From: Loripinus fragilis
Lineage: Eukaryota; Mollusca; Bivalvia; Lucinida; Lucinidae
Direction: 5' to 3'
Assembly (NCBI GenBank): GCA_964019695.1
Contig: OZ026514.1
Coordinates: forward strand, 8,308,751 to 8,372,750
Length of the DNA stretch: 64,000 nucleotides
The position numbers and the translations under genes were made by a program. Under the pieces are notes generated by a model. It saw only the letters and a list, made by a program, of their open reading frames with translations. It did not search any database and was not told the origin of the DNA. Positions 41,411 to 52,045 of the stretch are shown one piece after another (position 1 is the first letter of the stretch; each line of letters begins with the position of its first letter).

Positions 41411-44400
41411 CTGTAATAGAAAATATCTTTTTTTACTATAGAATCAGAGTAGCAAACTTTTTGAGTGAAATTTTGATTTTTTTTCTTATATATACACAAA
41501 AAGACCAGAAACGCTTGATGTTTTTCAACTGATAAAAATAATTTGAACAATTTTAGTAGATAATGTTCCCAAATTATTTTCAAATTGGCTGAGCAGTTTT
41601 TGGCAAGATTTTACATAAACAGGGTTGCCACTAAATATCGTTTTCGTAGTTCCCTAACTTTTCACTGACTTTTCCCTGACTTTCGACGGTTTTCCAGACC
41701 GTTTTAGCCATTTTCATCCATCGACAATTAGAAAATTTTGAACAAATATTTACGGGTTCTGATTTAATCTTTAAAGAAAAATCTCAAACCATAAATATTA
41801 GAAAAGGAATGTTTCTGAACATAAATTGCTTGCAATTTATGTTAGGAAACATTCCTTCTCTAATATTGCTTGCAATTTATGGAAAACCAGATGCCAGTTA
41901 ACTAGCAATTTTTTTGAAAATTTTGAAATTCCCTGACTTTTCCATGACTTTTTTTTTTATTTTTTCTAAATTTCCCTGACTGAAAATGAAATTCCCTGAC
42001 TTTTCCCTGACCTGGAACATTTTTCATTTTCCAGAACTTTTTCCCTGACCGTGGCAACCCTGATAAAACGACAAGATTTTACATACAGTAAAACCTGTCT
42101 TAAGCAGACACTCAAAAAAAACGACCAAAAAATATGACAAATAATTGCTTAATGCAGATCAAAGGATTGCAGAATGCTCCCCTGGAGCATTCTGCAGTAC
42201 TTCTGACCTGTATTAAGATACCACATGTTTTTAGACCTTTGTTTTGTCTATTTTTGAGTGGCTGACTAAGACAGGTTTCACTGTATACATAGTAAAAACT
42301 GGCCCTGTCCCTTGCAGGTTTTCAAGCGCCCATCAACAGAAAAGTAGGGAAAAAGTAGGGCAAAAAATTTGGAAAAAGTAGTGAAAAAGTAGGGATTATT
42401 GGTGTAAAAAAGTAGGGATAGTAGGGCTTTTCCAAATATAAAATTCATTACAATGAGTTGTTTGAAATAAGTAATTTCAGATTAAATGAGCAGGATAATA
42501 CTTGTGACAATAGTACTAGCCAAACAGAGGAACTTTTAGGTGAAAAATTAAATGTTGAGGTGTTAAGCGGCACGCTCCCTAAATGTACATAGTAGTCGAT
42601 TTATAAAATTCCGAGCGAGCTAAGAGAGCGAGGAAAAATTTCTAGATATCTGAAAAATTTCTGGATTTTTACGCGTAAATTACATTTTAGAGTGAAAAAG
42701 TAGGGATAGTAGGGCATTTTCATGAAAAAGTAGGGAAAAGTAGGAGCAGAACAAAAAAGTAGGGAAAAGTAGGAAAAATAGGAAAAGTAGGGCCCACTTG
42801 AAAGCCTGCCGCTACCACGTTTCTTACCATGGCAACCAGAATTCTTTATGGAAAAGAAATATTTGAACAACTTTGAAAGGACACCTACCAAGAATCATTC
42901 TTGTGAAGTCTGGTGAAATTCTATTCTTACAGTGGTTTTATAGATGTTTAAAGCAAGGTGTTGACCGATGGATGAAGATGGACACCTGAGGATCAGAAAA
43001 CCTCACCTTGAACAAATGGCTCAGGTGAGCTAAAACTAACGAAGATACAAGGTATTTGGACCTGAGGGTGTAGACAGACATGCTGAATAAGATAAGCTAA
43101 GTTAGGAAATACTATACCCAGGACTTTAGTTAAGAGGGCGTAATGAAAATATAATTTTCTTATTTCTCAACCAAAACATATGTTGTGGGTACTCAAAAGA
43201 ACCGTCTCAATGAGACGGTTCTTTTGAGCACCCAAAACACATGTTAAAATTGATGGGAAAGAAATTATTTACAATTTTTCGCTGAAAATTTTTGTTTATC
43301 TAAACCTGTGTATACCTTCTGATTCTACTGGCTGTTTGGCTTGAGCAGCCTTCCACAATGCACTCTTTACAAATCTCTTGGATGCCTCAACATTCAGAGA
43401 TGGTGCTTTCTCTTTGTCTTGAATTTCCTTCACTCTGTTCATGTAACTCCGAATACGATCCTGAAATTAAATATCACAGGTTTAGATAAACAAACATTTT
43501 CAGCGTAAAATTGTAAATATTTTCTTACCCAACAATTTTAACATAAGTTTTGGGTGCTCAAAAGTACCGTCTCATTGAGACGGTTCTTTTGAGTACCCAC
43601 AACATATGTTTTGGTAGAGGAATAAGAAAATTAAATTTTCGTTACACACTCTTAACTAAAGTCCTGTGAACACGATATATTTTCCCTAAAAATGTGCACT
43701 TTGAGTACTTTATGGGTCGTTCACATTATGAACTGGTTTCCGTTGAATCCTGAGATGCAAATTCATTATGCTAATGCACTTTCAAAAGCATTGGATAACG
43801 TTATAAATCTGCGGCAGTATATCGTGGGATACACTGTCAGGCCTCCAGATAAGAGTGTGTAACGGAAAATTATTTTCTTATTTCTCAACCAAAACATATG
43901 TTGTGGGTACTCAAAAGAACTGTCTCAATGAGATGGTTCTTTTGAGCACCCAAAACTCATTTTTGTTTGTTTGATTTGATTCTTTACGTCCCATCAACAA
44001 TCTTTCAGTTAAACAGGGACGGGTCTTCCTGGGTTGAACCAGTACTAAGCTAGGATAAATGTGTCTTGCTCAACGACCGCAGTGACGCCGGTTAGGCTCG
44101 AACCCGCGACCCTTCCGTCTCAAGTCAAGCACTCTACCACTGAGCCACTGCTCTCCCCCCAAAAAAACATGTTTAAACTGATAGATAAATAATCACACTT
44201 TCACCCTGACATCCTTTGCTTAACTGGCCCTATGCACTGTTGGAAATAGTTTAACACCTTTTACTGGAAATAACTTCACACTTTGTTGGATGACATGCAG
44301 CTTTATATGGCTTGCAATGCTCCAATTTGAAACGAAACAAAAGATTTTTTATGTTAAACAATCGCAGAAGTGCCTATTAGAATGGGGATAACTTTAATTA

Positions 44401-47400
44401 TGGGAGGTATATATCTTCTCCTATATGGTGGGAAGTCGTGTTTTACAGCTCTGCTCATTAGTCATGAAAACCAAATTTCTGACCATATATCGGACAATAT
44501 ACTGCCCCAAATGAAATTTTTGAATACAGTTATCTCCTAATTATCAATAATGTTCTATGTGGATGAAAAAGTGTGAGGCTGATCAGCTGGCTACGCTGTT
44601 TTCAAAAGGGTATAGATAAGAATTAGCAAAAGATTTGAACAAGAAATTCCCACACTTCTGTATATAGGGTAAGTCTAGAAAAACATCAAAAAATAATCAA
44701 AATTAAAATAAAGACATCAAAGGTTTTTTTCTGGGTATACATACCGGAACATTGTGCATGTATCCCGAAAGAGCTTGAAACAGATCGTCTGATAAATTGC
44801 CATCATATCAAATACATGTGATGCCTTTATTAAGCTTGGTACCGCCCTGGTTTATTGATTAAATAATACCACACCCGGTTAACAAGGTATTATATTAGAC
44901 CGTTTCAATACAATTCTTGCTATGGTGTCCTAACAACATACAAAGATTTTGTGTTGCTTTATCAACATTTCAATGTGAAAAGCACCTCTATGTTTGACAG
45001 TATTTGTCTCGGTTGTATCACGATTCGTCTAAAAGGAGTATTGGTTTCTTGTATACCTAGTTTTAGATACAGTGCGATATACTGTATGGGTTATTTTCTT
45101 ATATTGGAGCAAGAAAGACGGAGACACTATTAGGGAAATATCCTACCTAGAAGAGGAGTCGAGCTGGAAGGTATTTAGCCCTCAAAGTGACATTCACAAC
45201 AAAATATGTCTGTTATGTCATCTACTAAAATGGTTGAGAAACATTTTGGTCAAACCACGTACACTCAGATCAGACCACTCCTTTAGGAGCAACTTGATCT
45301 GGGTGCACACTATTTGCTTTTATATAAAAAAACAACAACATTATATTGCCCTCCTTGATCCATCCATCAACATGATGGTCCTCAGCACCACATTCTACTA
45401 GGACACTCTAAGTAAGGATGAGTAAGGATACAAGGCTATCCTTAGGCTCAAGTGCGCAGGAGCCATGAGGTGTAATTGATAAACCCCTTGTCTTTTACCC
45501 AGATTCCCGGCTCCTCCAGTCTGACAAACATGGTATAACTATTTTATATCACCTACATCAGTGTAGACCTTGCACATCATGATATATTTCAAACTAAAGT
45601 TAGTAAAGGTGGTATAAAGCTAGGTTTAACTCGTTTTTAAGGTGCATTGACCATTCTTAAGCACTGTGAGCAAATATATGAATGGTGGTACATATAGATT
45701 CAAGGGTTAAATACGTATTTCACAAAAAGATCTTTTACATTACCTTTACCATCTTTAGCATGAAGTATCTCGTGATGTGCAAGGTCTACACTAATGTAGT
45801 TGGTATAAAATAGTTATACCATGTTTGTCCACCTGTACTTAAGATAATCCACTCGCTAAAGCTTGTGGATTATCTCTACATACAGGCGGACAACCCATGG
45901 TATAGCTACTACATACTGTAGCACTCCACATGCAATGGTAAATTGATTTTCCAGGCAATAATACGAACCAAAAAAAGGTGCATAATGTCCATTGCATAAT
46001 CCATGTATATTGTACATTTTAAGAAATATTTTGCTCCAAATTTAAAAGTACCATCAATGAAGACCTCACTGACTTCATTGCACAGGCGCTGAACTAGTAC
46101 ACGTCGTTCACAGCCACTAATCACTTATTGCTCCTGATTGGGGTGCGAAAAGAGTGCAATTGAAATTGCAAAAAGTGCACAAAAGATATCATAGCTAATT
46201 GCAAAAAAAAATGTGCAAAAACAAGGCGCCCACTAGACGACAAACTAGCGTGCCAAGAGTTAAAAGGCTACTGTTGCAAGCATATGTCCAATTTTGTCCT
46301 GTGAAAATGTATTGGCTGAGGTTGTTTAGCTGGGTATTTCATTATATCTCAAAGAAAAGATAAGTGCCTATTGCATGCAATGCGTGGTTTCGTGCTTGCT
46401 GTGGCACTTTCATTTCTAACATCTGCAAGATATCAGATTATTCATATACAAGGCCAAAAAAGAAATGCTGCATATAAAGATTAAAAATATTGCGCATTAA
46501 ATGAGAGTTACAAATTTTCATCTACTATCTATGTTTCGCTATTATTCCTGCCACACATTATCCCCATTGTTTTATTGAGCTCAGTCAACTCAAACCATTA
46601 TACTGGCTGTCTTTTTATTTTCAAGTTTTTCACATGCACATTCATTTTATTTAGATTTACACATGTAATAACTACTGAAATCACTAGTCTAATATCCAAT
46701 TTGCGTGAAAACATTTTAAAACTTTAAAGATTACACATTGATTACAACGATGCCATAACGGAACATGTTGAACGCGAAAAGGGGATAAGAAGGTTACAAG
46801 CTAACCTGACGCCATCGGTGACAGCCAAACAATTTCAATGTCATGCAAGGACGATTGAACGTCTTAGGAATCGTTTCTGAATATTTAGAACAATGTCGGA
46901 CCGCGTGCATTTATGACGTCATCGTCTAATGACGTGACGCCAAGATCGATAAAAATCGTACGTTTAAACCGCTGAATCAATTTCAGTTGGTAACAATGAT
47001 CACTAGGACAACCCCAGGAACTCATAATCCAAAAATTAGCGCTCAAAAAATGACAAATCGTTTGCAAGAGATGGGTGAAAGACCCCTATATACAATGTAT
47101 GTTTTATAAGCGGCGTTTCTTTTTTGGCCTAGTATATTTCTTTACTTATCACATGTGAATGACAAAAGCTCAGACCGGCCTGTACAAATGCGCATTTTCA
47201 ATTAAGCATTCGCTGCTCACTGTGACACACATAAAGAAGGGACGCAGATGAGGGCTCAGGCCATACGTTGTATTCTTCAGAAGCTGTCTGATCTGGGTCT
47301 TGCCTGTTTATCTAGACCTTTTGGCAGGCAAGTAGAACATTTGCCACAGTGTATTTTGTAAACCTAAGCATACCTGTAGACATTCAGCTCTCATGTTTGA

Positions 47401-50400
47401 TCAGCAATTTTTGCCATGATGCCATGCTATGGCATAAAGGTACATAAGCACTTTTGGCTGCAGATATTACCAATTAATTCAAGCAAAAATCGTAGCAGAA
47501 CCATAGCTAATTGTCGTAAATCATCAAATACACTCAATTAGAATGGCGTAAAGGCACCATAATGCAGTCTGGCTGTAACCTATACGCCTCACTTCAGAAA
47601 AGAGTTAAAATAAACAGTATTTTATCATTCGGCGCACCATAATTCGATTTCTATCTGTTGTGTACGAGATGAAATATTGTCATTCACAGTTTTGCTTTGA
47701 AATTGGGCCCAATTTATCCTTAATTCTACAAAAATAAGTGACGAGACATTGGAAGTAGATGGTCTAACTTTGTAAATATTTTGCCGTTAACCATCTTAAA
47801 AAACAAATATTGACTTGAAATATTTGCTCTTATACATGCCGATCAATCCTGGTGCAGAAAAACATATTTTTCACATGGCCACTAACACATATCGCAACAT
47901 CGCCAAGACTCTTCGTGAGGCCCCCATTACTAATTCATATGGGCACCTCAACGTGTTATCGTATTGAAATGGGCTCTGTATTGACCCTGTTAACCTGGTG
48001 TGAATACAACCAAAACGAAATTGAGAAAACATGGATAATGGCTAGTGAAATCTTTAAAACTTTGTTACTTAATTTTGCATGGATTTTCAAATTCAAACTA
48101 CCTCATGTTTGTGATCACGTCTAGAGTCTAGATAAAAAGTCTAATTTCAATATTCTGGCAAGACTGTGCTAATGAAATGTACCAAAAATGTACCAAAATT
48201 ACATGCGCTGACCCGATACGTTTTATGAGGTTTTGGGAGTTTTAGCATGAACTTACCAGCTCTTGTTTGATTCCATGGTCCTTAGGATTCACTCCACAGA
48301 CATTCAGATACACTAGAGGTGAAAATAAAACCATTACTATAAATATACACAAAAAATCCATTTTTAACAAATCTGCACTTGTCATACTCTAGGATTTTCC
48401 TGTCTTTCTGAAGATGGGCCTGTTGAATTTGGGAAAATAGGGATCAAACCATAAAATTTGGGAAAACTGGATTCAGTGGGAAAAAAGAACTGGACCTCCA
48501 TTTTAAATTGATTTAATACAATAGCAAGTTATCATAATCAGTGTAAACTTGTTACCTGTTGCTTTGACTTTAATAATTTTTCATGAAGATTTGCATCATT
48601 ATGTGAATGTAAACATCTGTAACTTTGCTATTTATGGTCCAATTTTCATGAAATTTACACCAAAATGTAAAGCCAAGGGATTGGGAATGTAATTAACCAT
48701 TTTGGGAAATTTTTGCTTGTTTTTTAATTGGAAAGGGGCCCCAGATTTGACCTATGAAATGAATACTTCATTCGACCTAATAAGAGCACTGTGTGTATAT
48801 CTTTCTCAGAAATGATCGTTTTTAAAATCAGTAAAGATCCAGATCAGCTGGCTTCTAATAAAGCCAGCTGATCAGGATCTACACTGTTTTGATTCACACA
48901 ATAATTCTGTATTTATTATTAAGTGCACCACATGACAGACTGTGTAATCAAAGCTCATAAGGTGTAACTGTAAACCCAAAAAGCACTCGGTGTGCGAGCA
49001 TCTATTTAGGCTGAATACAGTTAAATTGCATTGAAAAAGAAAAATACAATTTATTATCATTAATAAATAATAGAGCCAGTTCATGATGAAACCATCAAAA
49101 TGACCCGTGTCACTGTGCCCAGCAAAGAATCAGATTAGCATGGGCATTTGCCCAGTCTGATCAAGAGCATTCACTAACAGCATTAAGAAATTTAACATCT
49201 ATAGCTCATAGTGGCTTCTGTTCTAACTGGGTCCATGCCCAGGCTGTTTCAGTCTTTGAGCTCATGGCTCTTTTAACTACATTTTGTGGTTTTGTTATGC
49301 ACATATAGCACACAATCATTGACAAATTTTCAGTAAATCAGTGCATTCTGGTACCTGACCTTTGCTGCTAGCATTACACATAGTAACCATACCAAATTAA
49401 GCCTCATTAAATAGTTGAGCATGCAGGCTTAGAGTGACTTAATGTTTATACGGTAAGAATTATTTCATCTCATGGGCCGATCCATACAAGCTGTGGACAC
49501 TACCGTAAATGTTCTAAAATTTTGAACACTCTTCTTTTTCTGATTCACAAAATAATAGTCTGAATAACAAACATGGAAGACTCTGATAAGACCGCTTCTT
49601 CAGAAGCAGTCTGATCTAGGTCTGCACGGTTTGTTTTAAACAAATATTATAAAGAAGACGACTTAAATGTTAAAGCTAAGATAAACAAAGTAAACTTACT
49701 CCAAAATAATGAGTTGATTGAGTAAGCTGCTACCAGATCAAGTTTAGCCTTATCCAAGGTGGAAAGCTGAAAAATATAAACATGTATATTAACTCTTTGG
49801 ATACTGCGTAATTTTCATGCTTCTGTTGTCGTCTGCTGACTTTTTATAAAAAATTTGTTCAGTAATACTACCAGAGTGTCAAACGGTTTGGATTCTGTCT
49901 GTCCTGGTCTGGGTCCAAACTGTTTGCAAAGGTTATCAGCAGACAACAAGTCGCCTCTAGTAGGCAAAGAGACTGATAAATTCACCCACCTTCATGTAAA
50001 TGTAGTACCTCCAACTTACGGCGCTGGGTGGCCCCTTAAATAACTGTTTGGGATTTCCTTTGTAGGCCAATCCTATAATTTGGAGATGGGAACCAGGCTG
50101 CCGACTTAGCAGAAATACCATGTGACCGACACAGCCAATATTGGTCTCACAGTTCCCTGCATGCTTTTCCCCCATTTCATTGTATAAACAACTACATATG
50201 CGTTTTGGAAGTTTTTATTAAATTCTTTTTTGTTGTTGCTCACACACGGATCCAGGAGTTTTTGTTAGGGGGGTCCAGGCCTGACAGCCAGAAAACAGCC
50301 CGGACAACGTTTTTTGTTTTTTTCTTTAGTCCTCAGCTTATTTTACAGAAGGGGTCCAATGGTTTATTGCAAAGAACTATACTTTCCCCAAGGATCAAGA

Positions 50401-50900
50401 GGGGGGTCGGACATTCTCTAAGGGGGGGGGGGGGGTCCAAATGCTAATTTCTATAGAAACCCCTATAACTTGTGATTTTCTAGGGGGGTCCGGATCCCCT
50501 TTCCCCCCTCTGGATCCGCATATGTTGCTGCTATTCATAATTGAAATGGATTTTCAATATTTTAGACAAACTATCGGGAGGAAAGGAACTGTTTCAAAAG
50601 GTTTTACACTTGAAAAACCCAATAATACACAAGCTTTTGAGTCCAGTGTTTTGTATCCTTATTTTAGGCCTAAGGAGTGTTTCAAACAACAAAAATCCAT
50701 TCTTAATCCTAGAATCTTAGGTCTAGGTCGGTAATGAGTTCTGTCCGAATATGTGGACTGACCGTTGGATTCAGTTCAACTTGAGGTGTGTCAAGAAGTG
50801 GTTGGAGCCGTTTTTCCACTGTTGTCAAAGCGCTGTCGAATGCAGTAAGTTTTCCTTTAAGTTCATGGGGGATGTCACTATTATCGTGTGTTCCAGACAT
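41319..50900 (-). CDS. C1D: C1D / Rrp47, nuclear exosome cofactor, complete five-exon gene
   Basis: The minus-strand join 50900-50763, 49766-49700, 48312-48257, 43460-43316, 41410-41319 keeps one frame and gives 165 residues plus TGA. The Sas10/Utp3/C1D fold is spread over exons 1-4. Its best-known landmarks are all present: [50 protein letters not shown] and [11 protein letters not shown]. They align in order with human C1D (141 residues). The family binds the exosome nuclease Rrp6/EXOSC10 and RNA in the nucleus and helps 3' processing of 5.8S rRNA and small RNAs; vertebrate C1D is also described as a DNA-PK activator and corepressor. The Lys/Gly/His-rich tail ([20 protein letters not shown]) fits the basic C-terminus of the family. 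The start codon has A at -3. Confidence 0.95.
41620..42062. mobile_element. hAT-like MITE with CAGGGTTGCCAC ends
   Basis: CAGGGTTGCCACTAAATA at the left and ACCGTGGCAACCCTG at the right. The interior repeats TTCCCTGACTTTTCC and an ATTGCTTGCAATTTATG block. CAAGATTTTACATA occurs just outside both ends (41604-41617, 42072-42085). It lies in C1D intron 4. Confidence 0.8.
42084..42285 (+). mobile_element. Tc1/mariner-type MITE, family 2
   Basis: TACAGTAAAACCTGTCTTAA and AAGACAGGTTTCACTGTA. Inner stem TGCAGAATGCTCC / GGAGCATTCTGCA. It abuts the right copy of the 14-bp repeat of the neighbouring hAT-like element. Confidence 0.87.
42300..42810. repeat. GTAGGGAAAA-type degenerate simple repeat
   Basis: Many copies of AAAAAGTAGGGA and TAGTAGGGC-like words occur in two clusters (42340-42430, 42700-42800). 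The minus-strand 96-codon open frame here (Phe/Tyr/Ser-rich) is a translation of this repeat. Confidence 0.65.
42820..43036 (+). mobile_element. right-end fragment of a GCTCACCTG-type element
   Basis: It ends CAGGTGAGCTAAAA (43022-43035), with CCTCACCTTGAACAAATGGC before it, matching the right end of the 9754 element in style. The left part is missing. Confidence 0.6.
43119..43308 (+). mobile_element. fold-back MITE, family 1, abutting the C1D exon 4 donor
   Basis: Left end CAGGACTTTAGTTAAGAG, core AGAACCGTCTCAATGAGACG with partners, right end TTTGTTTATCTAAACCTG. TATACC lies just left (43113-43118) and again at 43311-43316, where it is the C1D splice donor read on the other strand. Confidence 0.88.
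43316..43460 (-). CDS. C1D: C1D exon 4
   Basis: Minus-strand acceptor ATTTAATTTCAG before 43460, donor GTATAC at 43315. It codes 48 codons plus one base: [48 protein letters not shown]. It contains the family's IR-x-YMNRVKE and SRFVK-x-ALW landmarks. Reading through the donor would give only six more residues before a stop inside the MITE, a shorter protein without the basic tail. Confidence 0.93.
43477..43666 (+). mobile_element. fold-back MITE, family 1, inverted relative to the 43119 copy
   Basis: Left end CAGGTTTAGATAAACAAAC, core AAGTACCGTCTCATTGAGAC, right end TTAACTAAAGTCCTG. It starts 16 bp upstream of C1D exon 4 in transcription terms, so the branch-point region of intron 3 is MITE sequence. 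Confidence 0.88.
43838..44195 (+). mobile_element. fold-back MITE, family 1, split by a SINE
   Basis: CAGGCCTCCAGATAAGAGTG to GAGCACCCAAAACTCAT (43960), then a SINE, then AAACATGTTTAAACTGATAG (from 44166). Confidence 0.85.
43961..44158 (-). mobile_element. tRNA-derived SINE, family A, nested in a MITE
   Basis: Minus orientation with tail at 43970 (GATTTGATTCTTTACGTCCC), B box (complement of GGCTCGAACCCGCGACC) and A box (complement of CTCTACCACTGAGCCACTG). Confidence 0.9.
44196..45520. other. C1D intron 3, no gene recognised
   Basis: A 109-codon + frame at 45072-45401 has no motif or splice support. AT-rich. Confidence 0.4.
45524..45828. repeat. fold-back repeat, ~67-bp arms
   Basis: ACAAACATGGTATAACTATT and TCAGTGTAGACCTTGCACAT (45524-45590) pair with ATGTGCAAGGTCTACACTAA and AATAGTTATACCATGTTTGT (to 45828). 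A separate hairpin, GATAATCCACTCGC / GTGGATTATC, follows at 45844-45875. Confidence 0.87.
45876..48256. other. C1D intron 3, nothing firmly recognised
   Basis: One TGACGTCA palindrome at 46914-46921 lies in a locally CpG-bearing stretch (46740-46990). The 71-codon minus frame at 45909-46124 has no splice support. Confidence 0.4.
48257..48312 (-). CDS. C1D: C1D exon 3
   Basis: Minus-strand acceptor TTTCACCTCTAG, donor GTAAGT at 48256. It codes two bases of Met plus [18 protein letters not shown], corresponding to the human YLATQGVNPKEHPVKQEL segment. Confidence 0.93.
48313..49699. other. C1D intron 2, no gene recognised
   Basis: It contains a short GATCAGCTGGCTTCTAATAA / AGCCAGCTGATC hairpin (about 48840-48875) and an AAGCAGTCTGATC-type palindrome at 49575-49640, related to the 5595 duplication. 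Confidence 0.5.
49700..49766 (-). CDS. C1D: C1D exon 2
   Basis: Minus-strand acceptor TATTTTTCAG, donor GTAAGT at 49699. It codes [22 protein letters not shown] plus one base. It matches LDPLEQAKVDLVSAYTLNSM FW of human C1D. Confidence 0.93.
49795..49990 (+). repeat. dispersed palindromic repeat (GGGTCCAAACTG type), copy 2
   Basis: TCTGGGTCCAAACTGTTTGC and GGTTATCAGCAGACAACA match the copy at 20400-20600. Confidence 0.6.
50226..50520. mobile_element. GGATCC/poly-G-ended repeat
   Basis: ACGGATCCAGGAGTTTTTGT at the left, CCCCCCTCTGGATCCGCA at the right, with G runs (50421-50434) inside. In C1D intron 1. Confidence 0.7.
50763..50900 (-). CDS. C1D: C1D exon 1 with start codon
   Basis: ATG at 50900-50898 with AAC before it (A at -3). 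It codes 46 codons: [46 protein letters not shown]. The donor is GTCAGT at 50762, a less common but valid GT donor. The open frame continues past it, but joining to exon 2 restores the family alignment. Confidence 0.9.
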
Positions 50901-51407
50901 GTTTTCTCAGCAACTTCTCTTCTCCACTTCCTCATGCATTTTCATAGTCAATCATTCATTCGCTCTTACAAAGGCTTTCATTTCATTGACCAACACTTTA
51001 ATAACCAAGTTCAAGCGTCCAATTGGCAGACTAACTAATTTACCCGCAATGAACACTGAAATCAAGCACGCGAGCGTTAAGAAAAGATAACTCAGCGTGA
51101 CATAGCGATCAATAACAAACGTACACAAATTCGCTTAGAACTAATTATCATTATTTCGTTTTCTTTACGCTCTTTTTCTTTCCTGGACATGCACGGCAGT
51201 TTATTTGTCGTGTTTTTTTTACGTCCCACCTGTTTAAGCAATAGAAAAATGGAAAGTTATGCCAACTTAATGCCAAAACATTATTAAGTACTGCCCCCAC
51301 CCACTCCTGGCATGCCTGGTGAATGATTGTCAAGTTTTTGCGTTTAAGGTCAGTAAACTATCTTGATTTCACCTCGAACGAAAATAATATTGCTTCGAGA
51401 TCTCACA
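50901..51407 (-). promoter_or_regulatory. probable C1D 5' UTR and promoter region
   Basis: The first about 250 bp upstream of the C1D start are free of recognised repeats, with modest CpG content (CACGCGAGCGTT near 51070). No TATA box was identified. Placement is by position only. Confidence 0.35.
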
Positions 51408-52045
51408 TGCGCGGATCCATAGTGGGGGGGGGAGGGTCCGGGCCCCCTGGAAAATCACAAAAAATATAGGGTTTCTTAGCAATACTGGTGACCGGGCCGC
51501 GTAGCGCAGTCGGTAACGTGTCTGGCAACAGATGCGAGTCTGTCTGCAGATCCAGGGGTTGCTAGTTCGATCCCGGCCCGGTCCCATACTTTCGTGGAGA
51601 TTGATCATGAAATAATTTCTGCGGTCATTCTCCTCCCTTCCGCTGAATCATTCAAGAAGGGTTGTCAGTTACAAGCGAAAGTATGTGCACAAAGTACTGG
51701 TTAACTGCTTAAGCTTGCCCAGGAAAAAGTGTGGTTAGGTGAACTGACCGTCCCGCAATGACCATGGCTGTTGACTTGGGACGTAAAGCAACAAGAACAA
51801 ACAAAAAGCAATACTGGTCCCGGTCCGGATTTAAAATCACAAAGCTACCAAACCATTCAATGTTGGGCCATCATCGACACGCCAGCGAAACGCCATTTAA
51901 ACGGCGTTTCGCTGGCGGGCCGATGACTGCCTGCTTATAGTGGTATTTTGATTCTCCCCCCCCCCCCCCTTCAAACTAAAAATAAAAGAAATAAAAACAG
52001 TCGTAGTTGGACCGCCCCTCTGACAAAATGTTCTGGATCCCCGCA
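51408..52045. mobile_element. GGATCC/poly-G-ended repeat split by a SINE
   Basis: GCGCGGATCCATAGTGGGGG begins it. GCCAGCGAAACGCCATTTAA / TTTAAACGGCGTTTCGCTGG is the internal palindrome shared with the 23101 copy. GTTCTGGATCCCCGCATG is near the right end. Confidence 0.75.
51490..51806 (+). mobile_element. tRNA-derived SINE, family B, with 12-bp target duplication
   Basis: AGCAATACTGGT flanks it at 51478-51489 and 51807-51818. Head CCGCGTAGCGCAGTCGGTAA, B box GCTAGTTCGATCC, tail GACTTGGGACGTAAAGCAAC. Confidence 0.92.

Noticed and set aside
42601..42891. 96-codon minus frame rich in Phe, Tyr and Ser.
   Set aside because: It is a translation of the GTAGGGAAAA-type simple repeat in C1D intron 4.
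45072..45401. 109-codon + frame in C1D intron 3.
   Set aside because: No motif, no splice or start context, and it is antisense to C1D intron sequence.
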